DNA of 64,000 bases from the NCBI GenBank assembly GCA_900618795.1, contig UYJD01000017.1, positions 2,314 to 66,313 on the forward strand, in the 5' to 3' direction. The stretch comes from Cyanodermella asteris (Eukaryota > Ascomycota > Lecanoromycetes > Ostropales > Stictidaceae). The translations under genes and the position numbers were made by a program. The notes below the pieces were generated by a model. That model saw nothing but the letters and a program-made list of their open reading frames with translations. It searched no databases and had not been told where the DNA came from. Below are positions 10,229 to 19,994 of this stretch, piece by piece (position 1 is the stretch's first letter; each line of letters opens with the position of its first letter).

Positions 10229-11275
10229 ATGATGAATGCCCTCTCACCTATGCTGGCCCTCTTGTTGGTCAGCTTGAACATGTTGGCTTCAGCCCAGGAC
10301 GCTGGCGCAACAGATGCACCGAAGGTGGTGACAGTCACCGTGACGACATGCTATCCTGCAGGTTCATCGATCCCTTATTCGCTCCTTGCGAATTCGTCGG
10401 CTCTTGCATCATCCGCATCCATGTTCAGCGGATCGTTGTCGATTTCCGGTCTATCCGGGTCTGGGGCGCCGCTTTCCAGCTCGACCTCGAACGGTCAACT
10501 CACAAACACGATCGCACCGATTCAAGCTTCCACAACATCATCTTCTTCTTCTTCAAGTTCCTCTTCCATACCGCCATATCCGGCTTCCGTTTCTACGCCG
10601 CCATCGTACTCATCCGACCCGGCGGCGCCATCGTCGTCGTCGTCGTCAGCGTCTTCCTCGGGATCGTCGAGCACCGGCGCACCCATCTACTCGGCCACGT
10701 CCTCCTCGTCCTCCTCGGTTGCATCCTCCTCGCTATCTTCAGCCCCAGCCTATGGCTCATCTACCCCGACATCCTCGGTACTGTCCACGCCAGTGGTTTC
10801 GGTCGCCTCCTCGGCCTCCTCGGGCTGTTCGACCCCCTCCGCCGCTCCGAGCAGCTTTGCTATCCAAGCAAGCGGCGGTCCTTACGACGGCCAGTGGGGC
10901 TACCTGGAAGACGGCGCCTTGCAATTGACGTTCGTGGCCGATCAAACCCAAGCCGCGGAATTCGACCTTGGGGACGATTCCTCACTGTCGACAAGCGGTT
11001 TGATCGCGAACCAAGATGCCGGCAACCCCTACGAGCCCATGTACTTCAGCTCGTCGGACGAAATCTCGGAATATGGGTACGTGGCCTTCGCCTGCACCGT
11101 CAGCAACGCCATCTCGTGCACGACCTGGAACCTGACTTGTGTCAATGGCGGTAACAACGTCGTCCAGGCGGACCCAGGCGATCTGCAAGTTGGCTACGTA
11201 GGTGACGCCCTGCAGGATGGAAATACACAGTTCAACCTTGTGGCAGTTACTGGATTGACATTCGCCGAGGACTAA
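10229..11275 (+). CDS. Secreted Ser-rich protein with a C-terminal globular domain
   Basis: The predicted product is about 348 residues. The open frame extends upstream to 10145, but the start is placed at the ATG-ATG pair at 10229/10232, because a classic signal peptide follows at once (hydrophobic run SPMLALLLVSLNMLASAQ). The mature protein opens with a short VVTVTVTTCYPAG segment, common in fungal cell-wall and mucin-like proteins. Next comes about 150 residues of Ser/Ala/Pro/Thr, partly encoded by TCG/TCC/TCT runs, and a C-terminal domain of about 130 residues with Cys residues (ACTVSNAISCTTWNLTC) and many beta-prone stretches. Inference: it is an extracellular or wall-associated protein with a heavily O-glycosylated spacer and a C-terminal fold of unknown function. 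No GPI-anchor signal is visible, since the protein ends in VTGLTFAED. I do not recognise the C-terminal domain. Confidence 0.82.
   Translation: MMNALSPMLALLLVSLNMLASAQDAGATDAPKVVTVTVTTCYPAGSSIPYSLLANSSALASSASMFSGSLSISGLSGSGAPLSSSTSNGQLTNTIAPIQASTTSSSSSSSSSSIPPYPASVSTPPSYSSDPAAPSSSSSSASSSGSSSTGAPIYSATSSSSSSVASSSLSSAPAYGSSTPTSSVLSTPVVSVASSASSGCSTPSAAPSSFAIQASGGPYDGQWGYLEDGALQLTFVADQTQAAEFDLGDDSSLSTSGLIANQDAGNPYEPMYFSSSDEISEYGYVAFACTVSNAISCTTWNLTCVNGGNNVVQADPGDLQVGYVGDALQDGNTQFNLVAVTGLTFAED
10540..10760 (+). repeat. Ser-codon-rich low-complexity tract
   Basis: This tract of repeated TCx/AGC codons lies inside the secreted protein gene and includes a perfect TCG-type run near 10631-10646. It encodes the poly-Ser spacer. 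Such tracts are prone to length variation between strains. Confidence 0.7.
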
Positions 11276-11740
11276 AATGTTGATAGGTGCTTCACGTAAC
11301 TTTATCTTGGTTGGGGTCTGTGATCTCGTGGCAGTCTGCTCCTCAGGACTATTGAATACTTATTAATTCCTAAATTTGGTTCTGTGCCCTTACTTTGTAA
11401 TATTCGTCTGTTCACGGTCTCGGCACTGGTCAGGGCTTTTGAGTGCTTGTGTGCTTGTGTGCATTAGATGTTCTTGGGACTACCCTCAGAGGACAATTCG
11501 CATCCCCAGAATATTAGACCGTCAATGACAGTTCGCAATCAACGTCAGAAGTGAGATTGCTACCGGCTGGCGGCGTGCGCATAAGTACTCGTGGCTAAGC
11601 TCGTATACTGGAAGAGCATCGATCAACAACAGGTACCGTATTGAACTTTGCAGCGAGCGTCAATGATGTGCGGTCGAAGCCGAAACAATTAAAGGCATTA
11701 CTGATAGAAGCAAGTGATAAAAGTCGGCTGCGAAGCGGTA
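11276..11740. other. Convergent 3' intergenic spacer
   Basis: A 465-bp spacer between the plus-strand secreted-protein gene and the minus-strand SAC phosphatase gene. It should hold both 3' UTRs. A small GTGCTTGTGTGCTTGTGTGC repeat lies near 11442-11461. Nothing else is visible. Confidence 0.5.
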
Positions 11741-14614
11741 TCAAGAACCCCAAACCAGCATCTTCAATTGATGGCCCCACTGCTCGAGAAGACCAGTCGC
11801 TCTCTTCGCTTCGGCTAGGCTGACCACGTCGGCTTCCTCCACTTGAACGTTCGTCAAGCGGACAATGTTATCCACCACCTCTTTGATGGTATTGGTTTCA
11901 CTCATTATTGGCGTTGTTGAGCCGTCCGAAACTTCACCGGGTGTCTTCGAATTGAGGGCTTTAAATGCCAGAATATGCTCATTCGAAGCCGTTCGCTTTT
12001 CTGCTTCAACCGGTTGCTCCGATTCTGCGGCGGGATTCTCCTGTTCTGCCTTTCGCTGCTGCCTTTCGCCTTCCGGTTCATCTTCTTTGGACTCAGAAAA
12101 GTCACTGAGCTTCGGCACTGCGGCAGTGCTCATAGAACGGGTGTTCACTTTCTTGTCGTCCTCATCACCAGCTTTATAACGAATCAAGAATCCGACGTTC
12201 CTGTTGGGGTCAACTTGGGAAGAGGTGAGAACGCTGGAGATGTAGGTTCCTCGTGTGATGCTCGTAATGTTCTTCAAATCCACGCGCTCGAAGCCTGCAA
12301 CCTTCTCAGTGGTCCAATCAAGCCGTACAGCGTACAAAGCTGTGTCTGTGAGAAGAAATACAATTTCTTCTAGGCCTGGCCCCGACGGCTTTACGGTGTT
12401 TAGCGTCCGTGGGCTCAACAGCGTCCATCCGGCTATAAGGTCCTCCTTTTCGTCGGCAATGACAATCTTCGAGCTGTTGTCAATCGCTGTTTGTCGTATC
12501 CGCTGCATCGAAAGTATTTCTGCTGGATCGGAAGTCTGCATGTTTTGCTCGAACTCATCGAAGATTTCGTCACCAACATTACCAAGCATGAAGTCGATGG
12601 TTGTTTGGGAGAAATAGTCGTTGACGATGTTGTTGTAATACCGTGAAAGGGTGAGCCCGAAGTCATTTAAGGCTCCTCGGTAGTCTCTCTTCCGGGTTCT
12701 TGTGAAGTCACCCTTCAACGCCGCAGTGCTGCTGTACTGTTTGCTGATAGCGTCACCGTTGTCTGCCCACAGTGAGTTGAACCATGACGTAGACATATCA
12801 GCTTGCATATTGAGCTCAATGCCCTCCTCGGACAATTGCTGTTCCAGCGCTCGACTAGCCGTGGCTGATTCAACCACGTTGGTACGATCCAGACAGTCCA
12901 TGCAATTGACCCTCAACACGCCCTTCTGTCGGCTGATTATCTTCCCACCCGATTCAGTCGTAATACCAAATTCCTTCAGCTTTTCTGCAGTCTCATCGAG
13001 AAGTATGCTGACGTTTTCGAACTTCATTCCTCGGCAAGCGGTATGGAAATCGAACCAGTTCCATCCTACCGGGTTGGTGGGATTGTTCTTGTTATATTCC
13101 TCGGTATGTTCTTGGAACGAAGTCCCTACCTTGACCTCTGTGCCGTGCTTATCAATCAGGCAAGCCACTTGGACGCTGCCATACTCAGCAGTGACTTTGT
13201 CAAAATGCTTTTTCAACGCCGCAGAATTCATCTCCAGCGAATGGTGTATAATGGGCACCGGCTTGAGAGAGTAAGGCGATTGAGAGAAGTATAATGGAAT
13301 CGAACCTCGAATCTGAGTGAACGAATACGTCGTCGATGCGGACGACCAAGCCGGATCTGAAAGTATCTGCTCAGTCTCCACATAGTTGGCCACGTTGCCA
13401 TCTTCGTCAACCCCACGTCTGAGGTATCTCAATCCCGGCCTCTTGACACTCCGCCGCGATAGCAGAGTGATCAGAAAATCTTTTGCTCCTAGTGCAGCCT
13501 GAAAAGTGGTCGAAGCCGATGCATTCTCTTGCAATTCAATCACTTCTCCAGCATCTTCCTTGACATCAGCGATGCTGTTGCTCTTGGTGTTCACGGAAAA
13601 GGCTTTCTGACCGACAAAGCCCTGAATTATAGGCAATGCGAAAGCATGACCACGACTCTGTTCCATGAAAGGGGAGAGAAGGTGTTTGTTCCAGAAAAAC
13701 GAAGCGTCAACCTTTGTGTGCAATGGCAGATCGTTGTCCGCTTCCTGAGTTCCCAGCCTGCGGGTAATATCCATATCATAAGAATAAAAGAAGCTGCGTG
13801 AGCTGAACAGCATCCTAGTAGTCCGTAGGAGCTTAGGTAGAAGAGGAATCGAAGCATTTGTGACTCCAGTCTCCTTGGTCGCGGCTGTATCCGAGTCAAC
13901 CTGCTTGTTCACAGTAGCTTCTCCCTTCAATGTGGTAGCATCGGATTCTTCTTCGTTCAATGCCTGCACTCGTCTGGTATCTTTCCTCCATCCTGCTCTT
14001 GAGAACCAGCGGTCCGAGAATCGCCCGTACTTTCCCTTGCGACTGATGACGTCCTCCACCACAGTCGAGTTGCTCCTTGGTCTCTGCTCGTGGCTCTCAT
14101 TGCTGATAGATCTTTCTATGTCGGCAGCTTGTGCCTGAAGATCGTCATTGCCGGTCAACTGTGATAGCTCGTCTTCGGAGGAGTCAGATGTGTCGTCCTC
14201 AGGCTTATTTCCCTTTCGACGCGCATTTTCAATTGCTTTGGCTGCCTCCGCCTGAGAAGTCAAAGGTATCACGGCAACACCAGTGATCACATATATTGAT
14301 TTGCCTTTAATTTGAGCGACTTGTTTGCGGCCTGTAACACTGATCAGGAAGGAGGATCGAGAGACCGTAAAAAGCCCTGTGCAGCATATTATCAGCGACG
14401 TTCACGAAACTGTCATGGGGCCAGCTCTACCAACAACGCCGTGAGACTCAAGAGCTTTTGCCTCCTTCGGGATGTCTGCTTGATAGGTGGTCAAAGCCGG
14501 ATGGTTGTGACCGTATGCAAGCTGAACTGTCTTCTGGCCGCGGGGATGCTGAGGATGCAAGAGAAGGCCATCCGCAGCTGCGACAATCAGGAACTTGCGG
14601 ACGAGGACCGGCAT
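11741..14614 (-). CDS. SAC-domain phosphoinositide phosphatase with hSac2-like domain
   Basis: There are two exons: 14614-14431 and 14376-11741. The 54-nt intron 14377-14430 has GTAGAG and ACAG ends, and splicing joins ...HGVVG to LFTVSRSS... in the SAC N-terminal fold. The product is 939 residues. The start MPVLVRKFLIVAAADG is chosen over an in-frame ATG 11 codons upstream because it begins the fold directly. The catalytic Cys-x5-Arg loop is intact near residue 550 (CMDCLDRTN). A C-terminal hSac2-type domain lies at about residues 690-800 (LIAGWTLLSPRTLNTVKPS). Family knowledge: SAC enzymes remove phosphate from phosphatidylinositol phosphates, and the hSac2 domain is characteristic of the INPP5F branch, which acts on PI4P in endocytic membranes. 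Acidic and Glu-rich linkers flank residues 120-200 and 820-880. The exact substrate is inferred. Confidence 0.9.
14377..14430 (-). other. Intron of the SAC phosphatase gene
   Basis: A 54-nt GT...AG intron inferred from the frame change between two halves of the conserved N-terminal SAC fold. The donor is GTAGAG and the acceptor is CACAG, phase 1. Confidence 0.85.
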
Positions 14615-15239
14615 AATGATCAAAAGGCGGAGCAGCAAGCGTCTCACATCTGTAGAGAATGCTTCAGAGGGTGAAATATTGTCTTCGACATGTTAAGACT
14701 TGAACCCGCATAGTCAAGGCGGGCGTCAGCAGTCGACGTCACTCAGCGCGGAGGATCATCAATCCCTGTCCGTCACGCCCATGGCGGCTGACCCTCCGCA
14801 CCAGTGTTACCAGGAACCTAGATATGGCACGCGAATTATCGAAGCAACATGCGGGGAATGTGGATGCGATATGGAATTCTGAGGCCTGAATGTGATGCGT
14901 GTGGCTCAACTATATACGTGATCGCGCCATGGTCTCGTGCTCAAGGCTGCATCCTCAAAGATCATCCACCTCCTGCCTTGCTCAGGACCCTTAAACCACC
15001 GTCGGGTATAAGTCTAGTCATATCGTATCGTACACCATGACCAAGTCCAGAAGTTACGAATCCTTCTTCCCAATAGCTCCTCGCTGTAACCAGTCCGTGA
15101 ACGCCTATGCGCATGCTGTCGCTGTTTCAAAACATGCTGCGCCAAAGCCGTATCGCATTGTCGAGTCTCGTCTCCCTTTCATGATCCCTCGCGTTGTTAG
15201 AACCATTATGTTCCGAATGCTTGCTCCACAATCACCGAC
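14615..15239. other. Intergenic, promoter side of the SAC phosphatase gene
   Basis: A 625-bp stretch between the SAC phosphatase start (minus) and the stop codon of the next minus-strand gene. It contains short frames without domains. I see no further feature. Confidence 0.5.
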
Positions 15240-16567
15240 TTATTTAGGTGACCTTGCTTTCGGCACGCGCACCCCATTTCCATTCATGTGTCGTGTCGCG
15301 TGCCCGTTGGCTTCCTCCCTGTCCTCTTCCGCCAGGTCATGTAGCCCAAAAGCATTGCTGTCGCCCATGTTAATCGAGCCTTGTCTGCGACCGCTCATCA
15401 GACGCTCTCGGTCTCCGAAGCTATTTCGCACCCCTCCTGCAGGACTGAAAATAATGCTTCCGCTCATGGATCTCCTATGATCCGAGCTTCGTCTCGAGTG
15501 CATGCTGTATCGCGAAACGACATCGGAAATGGGATCAGTGGGTACGCCAGATTCCTCATCGGATGCCAATGGCTGGTGACCGTGGGGTGTACGATCCACT
15601 GAGTTTAATAGCGCCGTCCCGAGGAATATGACAATAAATCCCGAGATGAGCGAAACCGTGTTCACCGTAGACGTGGTATTGAAGCCTTGAAACAGGAGGA
15701 AGGAGGCGCAGAGCACTGCTGTTGTGAAGCAGACATAGTATATAGGATTGACACTGAAATGTGGTTAGCCTATTGTCCGGTTCAAAGATCGTCAAACTTA
15801 CATGGATTGTGAAAACTCGTTGAGCGCTTTGTTCAGATAGTTCATCTGGCATAGAATGCAGACAACACTGACTATGATGAAGACGTATGTCGAGGGGTGA
15901 GTAAATTGATTTTGTCCTCGGAAGGTCAACTTAAGCGCAATGCCGAAGGCCTTGACTGCCATGACCGAGACAGAACCAGTTGCTGCGCAGATCGAGAGGT
16001 AATACAGCGGGCTGGTCTTTCCGTACTTCGGAGCGATTCGATAGATCATGACAATCGAAAGAACGGCAGAAAGAAGACAGTATACCAAGAAGCCTGTGAG
16101 GGTCAGCACATACAATGCGCCGCTCTACCTGATAGTTGCTTACCTGGTTTGATAGCCAAGTCAATAATTTCGTCCACTGTCTCGATTTCTCGGTCCGGAG
16201 GGGCATGGCTGGCAATAATAACGCTGCCCACCAAACAGAGGGCACATCCTATCTGCCCTTGCCTGTCCAGCTTTTCTCTCAAGAAGTATGCGCCAAAAAT
16301 GGCTCCCGTCAAGACGGACAAAGCCCCGAGCGGCGTCACCAAGATCGCAGGCGCAAAAGCGTATGCGGCGAAGTTGGCGACTTCTCCAACAACCATTGTG
16401 CCCATGCCTCCCCACCAGATGGGGTTCTTAAGGTATTCGAAGCCATCGCCCTCAAACCCATGCTTTTCAGCAGCGTCTCTTAATCCGATCTTGGTGATAA
16501 CGTAAGAGGCGCCGATTGCTATTGTCGATATAATAGCCAGGAACAGGCCGACATACTTGTCATCCAT
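15240..16567 (-). CDS. NIPA-type magnesium transporter (DUF803 family), multi-pass membrane protein
   Basis: There are three exons: 16567-16144, 16093-15802 and 15753-15240, giving 409 residues. The introns are 50 nt (16094-16143) and 48 nt (15754-15801). Splicing restores AIKPG-FLVYCLL and FSQSIVNPIYYVCFTT. The N-terminus (YVGLFLAIISTIAIGASYVITKIGL) is the first transmembrane helix. WWGGMGTMVVGEVANFAAYAFAP, LVTPLGALSV and FLREKL are hallmark NIPA segments, with about nine helices predicted in all. The last 110 residues are a hydrophilic tail rich in Ser and Arg, presumably cytosolic. Family knowledge: NIPA proteins move Mg2+ and other divalent cations across plasma or endosomal membranes. 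The start is set at the Met directly before the first helix; the open frame upstream of it is non-conserved leader. The transport substrate is inferred. Confidence 0.92.
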
Positions 16568-18757
16568 TGCGGTGTGATTCCTCGAATATAGAATAGCCCG
16601 ATGGCCTGACACTGTGACGCGTGTCCCCTTCCAATGACGGCGTGTTCTCGGCAGGCGACAGGGAGTTGTTACTGCAACGCCATGCGATTTGAGGCGGCTT
16701 TGACGCTTCCTCGAAGAGTGTCGAGACTGGACACAGTGATAGTAGAGGAGCTGGTCGAATGCGACAGTCACTGGAGCGCCGATGAGAGGATAGAGCGGGA
16801 GTTGCGTTGAACAAGAGATCTGGTGCGCCGTCGGCTTCTGAACTGGCCCGCAGTACAGAGAGAGTGGTGCTGCGATGCAGGTACAACGTCGAGGAAAAGA
16901 GAGTGTCCGGACCAGACAGCAGGCGTGTTGGATAGCGAGATAGATGGTGTCAAGCACAGAGGTCGAGTTTGTCGAGTGAACTCGCAGGGAAGGTCGCGGC
17001 GGGTAAAGATGGAAACGTTCCTGGACCGTCGGCGGTCGGCTGCACAAGCCTGGACGGCTGGGCGATTTTTAGTAGCTGATAGCTGGATTACTTCCGCACT
17101 AGCCCTGATATGCTACGCCTTCTGTGGGGCAGCAGCAGCTGTAAACTTCTGCCTCCTATCTTAGCTTCGTTGCGAAGCACCGATTTGACCTCAAACGTAA
17201 ACGAATGGCCGTCAACTCTGCTACGTGCCGCGCATAGCGTGCGTGTGGCCAGCCTGGCTATTTCTGAGCCGTCCCCCTTGCTCCGCTTTCGCCTTTGGGA
17301 CATGTTTCAACCGCATTGACTACATCTATGCATAGCCCTCTCCGTACGTTTGCGACGAACCCCTGATCGTATGCCGAAAGCCTGCATCCGTCTTGGTCTA
17401 CCTTTCGGTTGCCTCATTACAACCTCCAAATTGCACGTATATAATGCTCAAAAAGAGCCCAAAGCCAGACGCGCGCAGACCACTACCGAGGGCTGGTTTC
17501 AAACTTTCAATGTCAACAAAGATTTACATGCGAACAGTCCTGCAGAAGTGACACCATCAGCATCAGCATGCCGACAAGGTATAGTGTGCTTCTCTACTGT
17601 AATTGATTGCGACATACCTGCAAGGAAAGCTTCATTGGCACCAAGTCTCTGACCCCACAGCCAGACGCGAACCAGCCATTATACAAGTCGAAGCAAGAGA
17701 TGGCAGTGTAGCTAAAGTACCAGATCTGTTCTCCCTGCTTCTAGCCGTATGGCTTTGGCGACAAGGCGTATAAAGCTATAGCAACCATGAAAAAAAACTA
17801 CCAGGATTAGGTCTATCGCAAACATGCGAATGTTCCCTTATGTAACAAGACGTCTTGTAGATAATTTCAACCCGAGTCTTAAAGGGGAGGTTTCATCAAA
17901 AACTCGAGATCTGGACCGGGTTCTGCTTTGTGTACAAGACTTCAATTGCTCGTGAAAAACAGAGTGAGTACATCCAAGATCGACAATGTCCGAGTCCAGA
18001 CCGCCACTTAATATTTCGACTTGGTTCAACCAGAGCAAGGCATTGCTGCAGGATCGATATTTCTGACGAGGCTGGGGTAAAGTCTTAGTCGACTTTCAGA
18101 TTCGTTGACGTGTCCAATCTGAGAAATTACTCATATGCGTATTAAGTGTCGGCCAGTTCTAGGCTGGACTGGCTCCGCTGACACCCCACACCGCACACAT
18201 GCTTGAAAGCTCCAAAGAAGCATGTAGCCATGTGAGCGAGATGCATCGAAGAAGATCGATTCTCTGGCTGGAAAAGGGATTTGCAGATGCTCCTGAATAG
18301 AGCATTGGAACGGTAAACAGGTGAGTCTATGAAGGCATACAAGACACCAAGATTTGTCTCTCGGCAAACAGTGATCCTTGGGGTGACGACCTTCAGGCGA
18401 ATAAGGTACAGAGACTGGACCTCGCTCTGGTGCCCACAGATTGAAGGCTTGGCAGAATCGTCTTTCTGCTGGCCGACCGCAAGAAGACTAGCGTAGTCAC
18501 GTGAACTTTTCCGTAGGGTTCCCGCACACAGTCCATGTCAAGATAGCAGCAGCAGTCCGCCGCCTCGCGACAACAGCAAGCTACCATACCCCATTTTCCT
18601 CAACAAGTCATTCGTGAATAGCCAAGGTACGTCAACAACATTGCAGACCCATCCTCCATTCTCGTCGCCCCGGACTCTACCATCACGCGCTTTCGTCAAA
18701 TTTGCACCACCTCAATCGAATCACCTTTCCAGAATCCGGCTAATACGAATCTCGCAG
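16568..18757. other. Divergent intergenic region, NIPA gene to eS8 gene
   Basis: About 2.2 kb between divergent start codons. The left part should hold the NIPA promoter and leader and the right part the eS8 promoter and leader. Frames such as 17350-17652 show no domain. A likely 5'-UTR intron of eS8 ends in CTCGCAG directly before its ATG, with a possible donor at GGTACGTC near 18626. Promoter motifs of eS8 are listed separately. Confidence 0.5.
18497..18520 (+). promoter_or_regulatory. Candidate ribosomal-protein promoter module (TCACGTGA + TAGGGTT)
   Basis: A perfect palindromic E-box TCACGTGA (18497-18504) is followed 9 nt later by TAGGGTT (18514-18520), about 240-260 nt upstream of the eS8 ATG. 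Family knowledge: Cbf1-type (CACGTG) and Tbf1-type (AACCCTA) sites mark ribosomal-protein promoters in several ascomycetes. Function here is inferred. Confidence 0.4.
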
Positions 18758-19422
18758 ATGGGTATCTCACGAGACTCGAGGCACAAGCGCGCTGCCACCG
18801 GTGCCAAGCGTGCCAGCTACAGAAAGAAGAGGTATGGAAATGGACGATTATGGAACCGGATGTAATGGGACACTAAGACAACATTCACAGAGCGTTTGAG
18901 AAGGGTCGTCAGCCAGCTGCCACCCGTATTGGCCCCAAGCGTATCCATCTTGTCCGCGTCCGCGGCGGCAACCAGAAATACCGTGCTCTCCGTCTCGACA
19001 GTGGCAACTTCAGCTGGGGCAGCGAAGGTGTTGCCCGCAAGGTCCGTGTCATTGGTGTCAGCTACCACCCGTCGAACAACGAACTCGTCCGCACAAACTC
19101 CCTCACCAAGTCCGCCGTCGTTCAGGTCGATGCTGCTCCTTTCCGCACATGGTATGAAGCCCACTATGGCACTGGTCTCGGCCGCAGACGTCAGGCCAAG
19201 GACCAACAGACCGAGCCAGAGAAGAAGAGCAGGAGCGTTGAGCGCAAGCAGGCTGCTAGACTCAAGGAGATGGGTAAGGTTGAGTCTGCTTTGGAGCGAC
19301 AGTTTGAGGCCGGTCGCTTGTACGCTGTCGTGAGCTCGCGACCAGGCCAGAGCGGCCGTGTCGATGGTTACATTCTTGAGGGCGACGAGCTGGCTTTTTA
19401 CCAGCGTGCCATCAAGAAGTAA
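18758..19422 (+). CDS. RPS8: 40S ribosomal protein eS8
   Basis: There are two exons, 18758-18831 and 18891-19422, with a 59-nt intron (donor GTATGG, acceptor TTCACAG). The product is 201 residues, the normal length for eS8. The start MGISRDSRHKRAATG is the invariant N-terminus of the family. Splicing joins KKR to AFEKGRQPAATRIG, and the KYRALRLDSGNFSWGSEG and VIGVSYHPSNNELVRTN segments that follow are diagnostic. It is a structural protein of the small ribosomal subunit that binds 18S rRNA. The ATG follows directly after a CAG, which suggests a second intron in the 5' leader, as is common in fungal ribosomal-protein genes. Identification is secure. Confidence 0.98.
18832..18890 (+). other. 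Intron of the eS8 gene
   Basis: A 59-nt GT...AG intron, phase 2. It interrupts the basic N-terminal segment between KKR and AFEKGR. Confidence 0.92.
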
Positions 19423-19994
19423 GGCAGGGGATGAAGCAGCGGAAGCATTCAGGCGTGTATGTTGGGCACTGGCAAAGGAGTCTACGTGTCAGCTACGAAA
19501 AGAAACGGTTCTTACGGAGCACTGGGTTATGGCTGGCTTGTGCGATTGCAAATTTGTAATGGCATAAATAGAAATGCCATCTGTTCAAACATCAGCTATC
19601 CTGCTTCGGTTGCCTTTGCGTTGAAGCAATGCCAGAAACTTGAGATTTCGATCATTTCGATCACAAGCCGAGTTGAAATTTTGAGCGCCTACAGTATTGC
19701 GGACGCAAATTCTTGCGACAATTGGCCGTCGCAGGACTGCGGTTTGGCGGCACTCTTGAAAAGCAATAAGTAGTGGCTCATTTAATGCTCCACGATACGT
19801 AGATGGCACAGCTGAAAAATCCAGCATAGCAGTGGATCAATCATAATTCTGTGTAAGTCATGTAGATTCAGAATGCAAATTGTGACAAGCGTCACCCAAC
19901 ACCAACACTGAGCACCGAATGACTCAAACTCGAAACACATTGACGTGGCCGACCATTTCTTGCTTTTCTCCGCGAACACCACAGAAACTCAAGC
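19423..19994. other. Intergenic, eS8 terminator to trpE promoter
   Basis: A 572-bp stretch between two tandem plus-strand genes. It should hold the eS8 3' UTR and the trpE promoter, including the TGACTCA site listed separately. No gene is visible. Confidence 0.6.
19920..19926 (+). promoter_or_regulatory. Candidate CPC1/Gcn4 site (TGACTCA) at trpE
   Basis: A perfect TGACTCA heptamer sits 68 nt before the trpE start codon. Family knowledge: CPC1/CpcA/Gcn4 bZIP factors bind TGA(C/G)TCA to switch on amino-acid biosynthesis genes when amino acids run short, and tryptophan genes are classic targets. Binding here is inferred. Confidence 0.55.

Noticed and set aside
15037-15480. A 147-codon plus-strand frame
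   Set aside because: It is the antisense shadow of the last exon of the NIPA-type transporter gene.
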